Source: Nitrospira sp.
Lineage (GTDB): Bacteria > Nitrospirota > Nitrospiria > Nitrospirales > Nitrospiraceae
Direction of reading: 5' to 3'
Assembly (NCBI GenBank): GCA_015904045.1
Contig: JABMDG010000022.1
Span: 2,752-17,065 of the forward strand
Length of the DNA: 14,314 nucleotides
Of the stretch, positions 1-7,157 are shown piece after piece; positions within the stretch are counted from its first letter, which is position 1; every line of letters starts with the position of its first letter. Under the pieces are notes generated by a model, which was given only the letters and a program-made list of their open reading frames with translations, had not been told where the DNA came from and made no database searches. The translations under genes were made by a program, and so were the position numbers.

Positions 1-66
1 ATTCACGCCGCCGGGAATCAGTTGTTGGGCTTCAGAGAAGAGCTTGGCGGATCGAGACGTGTTCAT
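1..66 (-). CDS. hemL: Glutamate-1-semialdehyde 2,1-aminomutase, 5' end only
   Basis: The minus strand reads 22 codons from an ATG at 66-64 to the window edge, giving MNTSRSAKLFSEAQQLIPGG followed by VN. This matches the conserved start of the PLP-dependent GSA aminomutase family (SRS-x-x-LF-x-x-AQ-x-x-IPGGVNSPVR). The enzyme converts glutamate-1-semialdehyde to 5-aminolevulinate in the cytoplasmic C5 tetrapyrrole pathway. The catalytic lysine and the rest of the enzyme lie outside the window. A second in-frame ATG at 87-85 would add seven residues. Neither start has a clear Shine-Dalgarno, and 66 was chosen because family members usually have only a few residues before SRS. The family call rests on the N-terminal signature alone, but that signature is distinctive. 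Confidence 0.87.
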   Translation of the reverse strand, partial: MNTSRSAKLFSEAQQLIPGGVN

Positions 67-335
67 GACGGGGGCGAACCCTATCATGCGGAGAAAGAGG
101 TGGTCAAGAAATCCATCATGCACGACCGACGCATCTTCAAAACATACATCAGATACTTCTTCCGAAGGTACAGTTGAGGACAAAAAGTGTCTTTCGTGAT
201 GCATTGATGCCACAATGTGGAGACCGTCTTATGTTGAATCGGCAGTTTTCACAGGAATTTACCCACCGCGATCTTAATCGCCACCGGGCCTAATTCTTGC
301 TGCCCACTTCGAGGCGTTTAGGAGAAAGCCAGATC
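67..335. other. Gene-poor spacer upstream of hemL
   Basis: No protein-coding feature can be supported here. The spacer lies between the divergent hemL start and the small CSWC-type ORF and should carry the hemL promoter on the minus strand, but I could not pick a convincing -35/-10 pair. The plus-strand frame open from 1 to 177 is antisense to hemL and is not taken as a gene. Confidence 0.5.
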
Positions 336-563
336 TTGAGGATCATCTGTTCATGGTGCCGACGAGAGGGAGGGATCGGCCTCGTCGGCGAAAAAGTTCC
401 TCTGGAAGACTTGCGGGAAACGCATAGTATCTGCACAACGCATATCCTTCAGGTCCAAACGTTGTGGAAAAAGAGTCTCCGTGCTTCCGCGCGAACGGGA
501 GACGTACCGTCGACGGTTGGCAATACGGCACTCGTTCGTCGCCCCCATCCACGCAAGAGCTGA
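336..563 (+). CDS. Small CSWC-type putative zinc-binding protein
   Basis: A 75-residue ORF begins at TTG 336, with AGGAG at 320-324 about 11 bases upstream. Its N-terminus reads LRIICSWCRREGG, then GEKVPLEDLRETHSICTTH. The C-x-x-C pair followed by C-x-x-H, and the GEK-x-PL-(E/D)D-x-RETH phrase, resemble small putative metal-binding proteins that I recall from Nitrospira-type genomes and from the tails of some PAS/response-regulator proteins. The C-terminal half is basic and has no recognisable domain. No function can be assigned. The TTG start, short length and lack of a clear promoter keep confidence moderate. A longer reading from TTG 297 is also open. A 9-bp inverted repeat lies within the coding region (358-389). 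Confidence 0.5.
   Translation: MRIICSWCRREGGIGLVGEKVPLEDLRETHSICTTHILQVQTLWKKSLRASARTGDVPSTVGNTALVRRPHPRKS
358..389 (+). repeat. 9-bp perfect inverted repeat (potential hairpin)
   Basis: GCCGACGAG at 358-366 is the exact reverse complement of CTCGTCGGC at 381-389, separated by 14 bases. In RNA this would form a GC-rich stem-loop, with a possible extra U-G pair at 357/390. It lies inside the small CSWC ORF shortly after its start and is not followed by a T-run, so it is not a normal intrinsic terminator. It may only reflect Arg/Gly/Val codon choice. Confidence 0.4.
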
Positions 564-712
564 TCTCCTAACCTGGCCCGCCGATATCCTGCATTGCGAT
601 GCTCCCACATTGAGGTTCAACCGCTGACACGGAGGATCGCCTCCTTCGAAGATCAACGGGATCTGAGATCCCCATCTGGTATAGAATTATCAGATTCGAT
701 TTGCTCACTTGC

Positions 713-742
713 TTGGATGTCTCCGGCACGGTTTGCTAGAAT
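713..742 (+). promoter_or_regulatory. Possible sigma70-type promoter before the 4-gene operon
   Basis: TTGGAT (713-718) and TAGAAT (737-742) are separated by 18 bases, and the -10 is preceded by TTTGC. If real, transcription would start near 749, which would favour a downstream translation start such as GTG 816 for the next gene. A competing -10, TATAGA at 680-685 with an upstream TGG, lies about 55 bases earlier. A 15-bp inverted repeat, GGGATC-TGA-GATCCC (658-672), sits just before that alternative. Confidence 0.35.
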
Positions 743-1418
743 GCCCTGGGCAGAGGTTCATGTCCGAGATGATCGGGGTAAGACGACGGACGGTCTTCAT
801 CCAGAGCTGCTTGGCGTGGCGAGAATTTCCCCTATTCGGAGGCGCTGGGCTGGTTTGTATGCATCGCTGGTCTTTGGCACGTGTGCACTCGTCGGGCTGA
901 CCCTGCCCATCAATGCCGGGTGGGCCCAAACCGGGTTCACCCAGAGTGGCTCGCTCAAGCGATCTCCCGCTGAGATTGTCAAACGATACGTGCGATTGGA
1001 CCAGAAAGGCGCCCGCTTGGACGCCATGGCGTTCGACGTGCTATCTCCTTATGTCGAGTGGAAAAAAGAGCCGGCATGGGATCAAATCGTGGTGATTCAG
1101 GAGGCCCATGTTCCCGAGGACTATCGGAAGTGGGAGATTATCGATAATCTGGACGTCGTGATCCCGGTTACCTTTCGGGTGCGGGGATCGGTCTCTTTGA
1201 AGACGGCGTCTTTCGTGCCCGATGAGAAGACCGAAGAAGTTCGTTTCCATGTCAAGGCGGTAGGGAACCTCTGGCGCATCGTCGAGCCGATGATTCCTCC
1301 CCACGTGGGGGTCGCACGGATGGTGAATTTCGCTCGTGAGGCCGAGCTTCAAGAAAAGGACGAGACGCAACGCAGCACTCTCGCGGCGCTCACAAGTTCG
1401 TTGAGAAAGGCGAAATGA
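741..1418 (+). CDS. Secreted NTF2-like hypothetical protein
   Basis: With the ATG at 741 this is a 225-residue protein. An in-frame GTG at 816 would give about 200 residues with a cleaner signal peptide. After the charged stretch RRRW, the hydrophobic run YASLVFGTCALVGLTLP ends in NAGWA-Q, a plausible signal-peptidase I site, so export to the periplasm is likely. The mature part (SPAEIVKRYVRLDQKGARLD, later VRFHVKAVGNLWRIVEP) has the helix-then-curved-sheet pattern of NTF2/cystatin-like folds, but the function is unknown. The frame stays open back to 594, but no signal supports starting there. Its stop overlaps the next start by 4 bases, so it is the first gene of a coupled operon with gph and the M16 pair. 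Confidence 0.75.
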   Translation: MPWAEVHVRDDRGKTTDGLHPELLGVARISPIRRRWAGLYASLVFGTCALVGLTLPINAGWAQTGFTQSGSLKRSPAEIVKRYVRLDQKGARLDAMAFDVLSPYVEWKKEPAWDQIVVIQEAHVPEDYRKWEIIDNLDVVIPVTFRVRGSVSLKTASFVPDEKTEEVRFHVKAVGNLWRIVEPMIPPHVGVARMVNFAREAELQEKDETQRSTLAALTSSLRKAK

Positions 1419-2065
1419 TGGCCCCGGTACCTGTGGATCTCCTGATCTTCGATCTCGACGGCACGCTGATCGAGTCGAAATGGGACATCGCCGGATCCGT
1501 GAATTTCACGTTGGCGGAGTTGGGGCTGCCGCAACGCCCGCTGGAGGAGATTTTTGGATTCGTCGGCGACGGTGTGAAAAAGTTGCTGCATCAGGCGGTC
1601 GGTGAGGGGAACCAAGCCCGATTCGAAGAGGCCCTGAGCGTGTTTCGCGGCCATTACCTCGACCATTGCCTGGATCGAACGACCTTCTTCCCCGGCATTG
1701 AACCGATGCTGCGGCATTTCGCGCACAAGCAGAAAGCCATCGCGACCAACAAGTCGATCGATTATACCCGCGTAATCGTGAACGGGCTGGGCCCACACCA
1801 TTTTGTCTATACGGTCGGCGGCGACAACGGGTTTGGGCTCAAACCGGAACCCGGCATGTTGTTGCATATTTTGGAGCGGCTGAATGTGCCGAAAGAGCGG
1901 GCGGTCCTTGTGGGGGACAGCACCAACGACATCAACGGCGGCCACAATGCCGGCATTCGCGTCTGCGCCGTCGGCTATGGAATGGGCAATCGGGAAAAGA
2001 TGGCGGCCTGCCAGCCCGATTGGTTTGTCGAAAGTCCCGAGGAACTGATGGAGATCTTCGCATGA
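1415..2065 (+). CDS. gph: HAD-superfamily hydrolase, phosphoglycolate phosphatase type
   Basis: A 216-residue cytoplasmic HAD-IA phosphatase. All four HAD motifs are visible: FDLDGTL (nucleophile D13, acid D15), T111 in IATNKS, K143 in GLKPEP, and VGDSTNDI with D168 and D172. A helical C1-type cap lies between motifs I and II (about residues 20-95). Length and motif spacing fit Gph/PGPase enzymes, which dephosphorylate 2-phosphoglycolate, although related HAD enzymes act on other small phosphates, so the substrate is inferred. ATG 1415 overlaps the preceding TGA by 4 bases. The second ATG (1418) is better spaced from AAAGG at 1406-1410. Its own stop overlaps the next ATG as ATGA. Confidence 0.88.
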   Translation: MMAPVPVDLLIFDLDGTLIESKWDIAGSVNFTLAELGLPQRPLEEIFGFVGDGVKKLLHQAVGEGNQARFEEALSVFRGHYLDHCLDRTTFFPGIEPMLRHFAHKQKAIATNKSIDYTRVIVNGLGPHHFVYTVGGDNGFGLKPEPGMLLHILERLNVPKERAVLVGDSTNDINGGHNAGIRVCAVGYGMGNREKMAACQPDWFVESPEELMEIFA

Positions 2066-3720
2066 ACATTCGATCGTTGCTCGTATCTCGTGAAGCGTAT
2101 CTCGCGAAACATGTCGCTCTGCAGGACAACACGCGAGAAGATCGCTGTATATTCCAGCGTACGCTTCACGCTTCACGTTTCACGGGATTTTTGCTTGTCA
2201 CGGCGCTTAGCCTAGGGCTTGCGCACGCGGCGTCGCCGAGCCTTGCCGATCGCGTCATCGAGCATAAACTGGCCAATGGTTTGACGGTCCTGATGGTCGA
2301 GCGCCATCAGACGCCGGTAGTGTCCATCAACATTACCTTCGCGGTGGGCGGGATCAACGAGCAGGTTGGGCAAACAGGGATCGCCCATTTTTATGAGCAC
2401 ATGGCCTTCAAGGGAACGCGCACCGTCGGCACGAAGGACTACGAAAAAGAGAAACCGATTCTCGATGAGCTGGCGGTGATCGGATCTGAGCTGGAACAGC
2501 GCCAGCGCGAGCTGGCCGCCAAGAGCGGAGGAGGAACGGCGGAAGAGCAGGCAGCCGTCTCGTCCCTCCAGAAGCGGTTTGCGGAACTGCAAGCCCAGGC
2601 CTCCCACTATGTCGTCGGGAACGAACTGGCGCTGCTTTACCAACGGCACGGCGGCGTCGGATTCAACGCCTCCACCGGCAAAGACCTCACGCGATACACG
2701 ATCAGTCTGCCCGCCAACCGTCTTCCGCTCTGGGCCGCGATCGAATCCGATCGCATGGCTTATCCGGTCTTTCGCGAGTTCTATAAAGAGCGCGGCGTGG
2801 TGATGGAGGAACGCCGATTACGCAACGATGACAGTCCGAGCGGACTGCTGTTTGAAACCTTTACGTCGGCGGCGTTCCGAGCGCACGGCTACGGCGTGCC
2901 GACAATCGGGTGGGAGTCGGATATCTTGTCGTTGACCCCGGCAGAGACGGAAACCTTTTTCAAAGCCCATTACGGGCCAAACCGCGCGACCATTGCATTG
3001 GTCGGAGATTTTAATTCCAAGGACGTGATCGCCTTGATTGAGCAGACGTTCGGGAAGATCCCTGCCGCGCCTCCTTCCTCGGCGAGGATGCCTGTGGAGC
3101 CGGAACAACGGGGAGAGCGGCGAGTGGAAGTGGAATTTGATGCCGAGCCGTCCCTCGTCATCGGTTACCACAAGCCGGGATTGGGGCATCCCGACGATGA
3201 TGTGTTTGATGTCATCGATGCGATTCTCTCTGATGGGCTCACGTCCCGCCTCCATCGGAAACTGGTGCGGGAGCGACGGTTGGCGGCGTCGGTCGGCTCC
3301 GACGCGAACTATCCCGGTGTGCGCGCCCCCAATCTGTTCATCATCACCGCGAACCCACTGGCTCCGCATACGACGGCCGAGCTGGAAAGCGCGATTTATG
3401 AGGAATTGGAGCGGCTGAAGCGGGAGCCGGTGTCATCCCAGGAACTTGAGCGGGTGATCAACAATTTGGACGCCGACATGGTGCGGGCCCTGCGGTCCAA
3501 CAGTGGTTTGGCTTCCCAGTTGGCGATGTATCAGGCCGTGGCGGGCGATTGGCGCTATGTGTTGCAGTCACGGGACAAAGTCGCCGCCGTGACTGCCACC
3601 GATGTGCAGCGAGTGGCGGCCCGGTATTTCACGAAATCGAACCGCACGGTCGGCGTCTTGGTGAAAAAGAGTCCGGACAAAGCCGTTGCCTCGGCGTTGA
3701 GCGGTGAGGTGGCACCATGA
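2062..3720 (+). CDS. M16 zinc peptidase, catalytic (HxxEH) subunit, exported
   Basis: A 552-residue insulinase/pitrilysin-family protein. The start at ATG 2062 overlaps the gph stop (ATGA) and has GGAG at 2050-2053. An unusual n-region of about 40 residues precedes the hydrophobic FTGFLLVTALSLGLAHA, a signal peptide for export to the periplasm or outer membrane. The inverse zinc motif HFYEH (H109, E112, H113) is intact, and ERGVVMEE near residue 250 supplies the distal Glu ligand. A helical, Glu/Gln/Ala-rich insertion (about 128-180) separates these. The C-terminal M16 domain has SDGLTSRLHRKLVRERRLAA, where the usual Tyr of the substrate-binding R/Y pair is Ala (about A409). This suggests that it works together with the next gene product. 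Much of the n-region is encoded by a repeat-like element. Confidence 0.9.
   Translation: MNIRSLLVSREAYLAKHVALQDNTREDRCIFQRTLHASRFTGFLLVTALSLGLAHAASPSLADRVIEHKLANGLTVLMVERHQTPVVSINITFAVGGINEQVGQTGIAHFYEHMAFKGTRTVGTKDYEKEKPILDELAVIGSELEQRQRELAAKSGGGTAEEQAAVSSLQKRFAELQAQASHYVVGNELALLYQRHGGVGFNASTGKDLTRYTISLPANRLPLWAAIESDRMAYPVFREFYKERGVVMEERRLRNDDSPSGLLFETFTSAAFRAHGYGVPTIGWESDILSLTPAETETFFKAHYGPNRATIALVGDFNSKDVIALIEQTFGKIPAAPPSSARMPVEPEQRGERRVEVEFDAEPSLVIGYHKPGLGHPDDDVFDVIDAILSDGLTSRLHRKLVRERRLAASVGSDANYPGVRAPNLFIITANPLAPHTTAELESAIYEELERLKREPVSSQELERVINNLDADMVRALRSNSGLASQLAMYQAVAGDWRYVLQSRDKVAAVTATDVQRVAARYFTKSNRTVGVLVKKSPDKAVASALSGEVAP
2083..2184 (+). repeat. Repeat-like inverted element inside the M16 gene start
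   Basis: The left arm holds two 14-base units beginning GTATCTCG (2083 and 2097). The right arm holds three 7-base units, CTTCACG, CTTCACG and TTTCACG (2164-2184). CGTGAAGCGTA at 2089-2099 is the exact reverse complement of TACGCTTCACG at 2160-2170, so the arms could pair across a 60-base loop. The tandem and inverted make-up is typical of small dispersed intergenic elements. I recall similar CGTGAAGCGT-type repeats between genes in Nitrospira genomes, but this needs a genome search. The element lies in frame within the coding sequence. Confidence 0.55.
3706..3712 (+). promoter_or_regulatory. Shine-Dalgarno for the second M16 gene
   Basis: GAGGTGG lies 4 bases before ATG 3717 and 7 bases before ATG 3720. 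Both ATGs are in frame, and the better spacing favours the second. The site is inside the end of the preceding M16 gene, so translation of the two subunits is probably coupled. Confidence 0.6.
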
Positions 3721-5168
3721 TGAACGTAAAGCGTTTGCGCGCCGTACTGGGGCTGATGGCCGTGCTCGCGACATTCTCTCTGACGACCGCTTGTGCGGGA
3801 GGGGCGGGGCTCGGCGATCCCCGGACCATGACCTTCGCCCCCGTCGAGTTCTCACCGCCGGAGCCGGAACGGGTCGTTCTCGACAACGGCATGGTCGTGT
3901 ATCTTCTGGAGGACCATGAATTGCCGCTCATTACCCTCACGGCGACGATGAGGGCCGGCAGTTGGCTCGATCCGGCTAACAAGATCGGCCTCGCGGCGCT
4001 CACCGGATCGGTGATGCGCACCGGCGGCGGCGGCGGCCTGTCGGCGGAGCAGGTCGATGAAGAGCTGGAACAATTTGCGGGAGAGATCAGCATTGGCATC
4101 GGCAGGCAATCGGGGTCTGCGTCGCTCGACGTACTCAGCAAAGATTTCGCACGGGGTCTACGGATTTTTGCCGGGCTCGTCAGGACGCCGGCCTTTGAAC
4201 CGGCGCGCGTCGAATTGGCGAAGTTGCAGGCCATCGAGGGCATCCGCCGCCGCCAGGACAATCCCGGTTCCGTGGTCGGCCGAGAATTTATCAAGATGCT
4301 CTACGGGACTGATCATCCGACCGCACGCGAGAGCACGATCGATTCTGTGCGACGTATCACGAGGGACGATCTCATAACATTTCACCGTACAGTGCTCCAT
4401 CCGAACGGCATGATCTTGGGAGTCACCGGCGACTTTAAGAAAGAAGAGATGCTGACTTCACTGCGCGCCGCGTTCGGGGACTGGGAAAAAGGAGTGGTCC
4501 CTCAGCTGACGATCGGCGATGTGCCCGAGAGCGACGCGATGAAACCGGCGGTTCGGTTTATCGATAAAGATACGACGCAGACGCATCTTCGCGTGGGGCA
4601 TTTGTCGATCAAGGAAAGCGACGCCGATTATGTGCCCTTGGCCATCGCCAACGACATCTTGGGCGGCAGTTCATTTCGCAGTCGGCTGTTCAACGATGTG
4701 CGGACGAAGCGGGGACTGGCCTATTCCGTCGCCAGCCGGCTGAATGTCGGGGTGCATGATCAGGGTGTCTGGCTCATGCGGGCTGAGACCAAGTCGGCAT
4801 CCACACAGGAAGTCATCGGGCGGTTCCTGGCGAATATCGATCGCATGCGTTCCGAGCTCGTGAGCGACGTGGAGCTGGCAGAGGCCAAGGAGGCCTACGT
4901 GAACTCCTTTGTGTTTTCCTTCTCCAGCCCTTCAGCTATAGTAGGCCGCATGGTGGAATTGGAGTATGACGGCCTGCCGAGAGATTTTCTGCAACAGTTG
5001 CGCGACAAGGTTGTGAAACTGACCAAGGAAGAAATCCTGGCCGCGGCCAAGAAACATCTCCACCCGGATCGCCTCAAAATTGTGGCGGTCGGATCAGGCA
5101 AAACCCTGCCGGGCGCGCTCTCGACATTCGGCGAGGTGAAAGAAATCAAGCTGTCACCGGAGGGTTAG
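3717..5168 (+). CDS. M16 peptidase-like non-catalytic subunit, probable lipoprotein
   Basis: A 483-residue M16 homolog with both peptidase-like domains. The N-terminus, MMNVKRLRAVLGLMAVLATF followed by SLTTAC, looks like a lipoprotein signal with Cys26, although the -3 position is Thr rather than the usual Leu. Where the catalytic partner reads GIAHFYEHM, this protein reads GLAALTGSVM, so all three key HxxEH residues are replaced (A94, G97, S98). It cannot bind catalytic zinc in the normal way. The C-terminal domain keeps SFRSRLFNDVRTKRGLAYSV with Tyr336, the substrate-binding R/Y pair missing from the partner. It therefore fits the non-catalytic half of a two-subunit M16 protease, as in mitochondrial processing peptidase and bacterial two-gene M16B pairs. 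It overlaps the preceding gene by 4 bases and ends the operon. Confidence 0.88.
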   Translation: MMNVKRLRAVLGLMAVLATFSLTTACAGGAGLGDPRTMTFAPVEFSPPEPERVVLDNGMVVYLLEDHELPLITLTATMRAGSWLDPANKIGLAALTGSVMRTGGGGGLSAEQVDEELEQFAGEISIGIGRQSGSASLDVLSKDFARGLRIFAGLVRTPAFEPARVELAKLQAIEGIRRRQDNPGSVVGREFIKMLYGTDHPTARESTIDSVRRITRDDLITFHRTVLHPNGMILGVTGDFKKEEMLTSLRAAFGDWEKGVVPQLTIGDVPESDAMKPAVRFIDKDTTQTHLRVGHLSIKESDADYVPLAIANDILGGSSFRSRLFNDVRTKRGLAYSVASRLNVGVHDQGVWLMRAETKSASTQEVIGRFLANIDRMRSELVSDVELAEAKEAYVNSFVFSFSSPSAIVGRMVELEYDGLPRDFLQQLRDKVVKLTKEEILAAAKKHLHPDRLKIVAVGSGKTLPGALSTFGEVKEIKLSPEG

Positions 5169-5200
5169 CAGACTTCCAAGTTCTACGCCTGCTCCTTCTC

Positions 5201-5213
5201 TGCTCTCAGAGCA
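5201..5213. promoter_or_regulatory. Perfect 13-bp palindrome, candidate operator
   Basis: TGCTCT-C-AGAGCA has two 6-bp arms around one central base, 33 bases before the ATG of the HTH-MBL gene. The one-base centre cannot form a normal RNA hairpin, and no T-run follows, so a dimeric DNA-binding protein site is likelier than a terminator. The adjacent gene encodes an XRE-type HTH, so autoregulation is a reasonable guess, but nothing in the sequence proves it. Confidence 0.4.
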
Positions 5214-5246
5214 CAGGGTTATTTCTCCGAGCCAAGAGCTTTTCGC

Positions 5247-6089
5247 ATGCCACTCGAAGACGATTTCTGTGACATTCTCAAGAAAGCGCGGATAGGCCAG
5301 GGACTCTCGGTCGGCGACGTCTCAGGCATGGCGGGACTTTCGGGTGCCGACATTTCGGCGCTGGAATCCGGACAGCAGGTCCGGGATCGGGCGGACGTGC
5401 AGGTGCTCGCAAAGGCCCTGGGACTTCGAGCAGAACCCCTTGCGCAGATTGCGCTCGGCAAGTGGGGACCGATGGCGCAGAACCAGCCGGAGTGGATTCA
5501 CACCGTGTATGGTTCAATCGGTGGCTATGGCGTGCAGGGCTATATTGTGTCCGACGAGGGGGAGGCCGTGGTGATCGACACCGCGTATAACGCGGCGGCC
5601 ATGATCAAGGTGCTCGATAAACACAAGTTGCGGTTGGTGGGGATTTGCCTGACCCATGGTCACGCCGATCATGCCGAGGGGATCGACCGCCTTCTGGAAC
5701 ATCGGGAAGTTCCTGTATATCTGGGCCCGGAAGACATCGACCTTCTGGCCTGGCGGCCACGGGCGGAGTTGCTTGCCGCTCCAGCGGATGGGCATAGCAT
5801 CAGGGTCGGCCATCGGATTATTCACTGTCTGGCGACCCCCGGCCATACTCCAGGCGGTATCTGTTATCGGGTCGATGATCTTTCGCAGCCGGTATGTTTC
5901 GTGGGAGACACACTGTTTGCGGGATCGATCGGACGGTCCAATCCGAGCAATCTGTACGTCACGCATCTCCGCTCGGTCAACCACCGTGTCCTTGCGCTTG
6001 GGCCGGATTACCGGCTTCTCCCCGGTCACGGTCCCTCGACGACGGTGGCCGAGGAACGGAATCATAATCCATTCGCGGCTGTCGAATAA
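5247..6089 (+). CDS. XRE-type HTH fused to a metallo-beta-lactamase-fold hydrolase
   Basis: A 280-residue two-domain protein without signal peptide or membrane segment. Residues about 7-62 (ILKKARIGQGLSVGDVSGMA, then LSGADISALESG) form a Cro/CI-type helix-turn-helix. Residues about 83-280 form an MBL-fold domain of the glyoxalase-II-like kind: THGHADH (H137, H139, D141, H142), H200 in TPGHTPGG, D221 in GDTLFAGSIGR, and H261 in LLPGHGPSTT. The full dinuclear metal-site set is therefore present and the enzyme should be active, probably on a thioester or similar small ester; the substrate is unknown. HTH domains are rare partners for this hydrolase fold, so the protein may be a metabolite-responsive regulator or the HTH may serve another binding role. 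The start has only a weak ribosome-binding site. A palindrome lies just upstream, and the broken M50 gene follows after 11 bases. Confidence 0.85.
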   Translation: MPLEDDFCDILKKARIGQGLSVGDVSGMAGLSGADISALESGQQVRDRADVQVLAKALGLRAEPLAQIALGKWGPMAQNQPEWIHTVYGSIGGYGVQGYIVSDEGEAVVIDTAYNAAAMIKVLDKHKLRLVGICLTHGHADHAEGIDRLLEHREVPVYLGPEDIDLLAWRPRAELLAAPADGHSIRVGHRIIHCLATPGHTPGGICYRVDDLSQPVCFVGDTLFAGSIGRSNPSNLYVTHLRSVNHRVLALGPDYRLLPGHGPSTTVAEERNHNPFAAVE

Positions 6090-6100
6090 CCAGGCTCTCC

Positions 6101-7035
6101 ATGGATGGATTCAGAGGAGATGAACACCGGCCCATTCGGAGTCAAGCGGACCAAGAGGAGGAGCAGAATGCTGTCGCGCCGGTTGTCGAGAGCGCGGGAG
6201 GCGAAGACGAGGCCGAGCCGTCGGTATTCTGGACGTGGAGCCTTCCGATCGGTCTGTTTCTGCTGACCTGCTTCACGACCTTGTGGGCGGGTGCGTACCA
6301 AGCGTACAACGGGCCGGTTCGAGGGCCGGTGAATTTTCTGCTGTCCGATCCCGGAAGGATTTGGCAAGGGCTTCCCTTTGCCGGCGCGCTGCTGTTCATT
6401 CTCACGACGCATGAGCTGGGCCACTATGTCCTGTCAAAGATTCACGGGGTGCCGGCCTCGTTGCCGCTGTTCATCCCAGGACCGCCCCATTTCATTGGGA
6501 CGTTCGGTGCCATCATCCGGATACGCGGCCCCATCCTGGACCGCCGCGCATTGTTCGATATCGGAGTGGCCGGTCCGATGGCCGGGTTTATTGTGGCGGT
6601 CGCGGCGTTGATTGTGGGGCTGCATCTCTCGACCGTTGTAGAGCGAACGGCCACGCTGGGGTTGCACCTGGGTGAGCCGAGTCGGATGTCGTGCTGCACC
6701 CGATCGGCTTTGCCGCCTGGTTTGGGCTCTTCGTCACCTCGCTCAACCTCCTGCCGATGGGCCAGCTTGACGGCGGCCATGTTGCGTATGCGCTGTGGGG
6801 ACGCCACCAGAGGACGATGGCATTCGTCTTTGTGCCGATCCTGATCGTCTTGGGATTTGTCGGTTGGCCCGGCTGGTTTCTCTGGGCCGTCATGGCCGGC
6901 CTGTGGGGGCTCGGCCATCCCCCCGTCATGGACCCGCATGCTCCCTTGGGCCGTAACCGGATTATCGTTGGATGGATCGCACTGGCGGTGTTCGTTTCCA
7001 CGTTTGTGCCGGTGCCGTTTTCCGTCCACTCGTAG
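6101..7035 (+). pseudogene. Site-2-protease-like M50 membrane metallopeptidase, frame broken
   Basis: Frame one (from ATG 6101) encodes an acidic N-terminal tail, then membrane segments with the zinc motif LTTHELGHYV (H104, E105, H108) and FDIGVAGPMAGF, up to HLGEP (codon ending 6679). The rest of the family lies in another frame: DVVLHPIGFAAWFGLFVTSL, then NLLPMGQLDGGH carrying the third zinc ligand Asp (6769-6771), then further membrane segments to TAG at 7033-7035. The switch falls within 6677-6690 and needs one extra base (mod 3). From memory, homologs carry roughly 20 more residues between GEP and the DVVLHP-like segment, so more than one base may be gone. Unshifted translation ends at 6844 with nonsense sequence and no LDGG motif. 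As read, no intact protease is made. A sequencing or assembly error is possible if only one base is missing. Confidence 0.82.
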
Positions 7036-7094
7036 CGGGTCGTCCTGGCCCACTTCATCCGCCCCCGTCGCCGCTTTTCATGACCGTGCCCTGC

Positions 7095-7123
7095 TTGTGT
7101 GCGTGCGGCAACTCTTCTACGAT
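7095..7123 (+). promoter_or_regulatory. Promoter of truncated porin copy 1
   Basis: TTGTGT (7095-7100), a 17-base spacer, and TACGAT (7118-7123) form a sigma70-like promoter 34 bases before ATG 7158. The same elements recur with identical 17-base spacing before the second porin copy (8565-8593). The block AACTCTTCTACGAT is identical in both, which supports function. Confidence 0.6.
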
Positions 7124-7157
7124 AGCCCCGCCATCGGCGTGGGGTTGTTCAGAAGCG

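Noticed and set aside
1..177. Plus-strand open frame ending at TGA 175-177
   Set aside because: It is antisense to the hemL start, whose protein signature is clear, and its own translation matches nothing I recognise.
343..656. Minus-strand ORFs of 69 and 101 residues
   Set aside because: They overlap the more plausible CSWC ORF, have no recognisable motif and no ribosome-binding site.
658..672. GGGATC-TGA-GATCCC inverted repeat as an operator
   Set aside because: Only 6-bp arms and an uncertain neighbouring promoter; noted but not strong enough for its own feature.
594..740. Longer N-terminus of the NTF2-like gene
   Set aside because: It would put about 100 unrelated residues before the signal peptide, and promoter-like elements lie within the stretch.
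6671..6693. Programmed ribosomal frameshift in the M50 gene
   Set aside because: There is no slippery heptamer or obvious pseudoknot, and homologs appear to have extra residues here, so a deletion fits better.
6972..7157. N-terminal extension of the truncated porin
   Set aside because: It overlaps the end of the M50 gene and the promoter; the signal peptide clearly starts at 7158.
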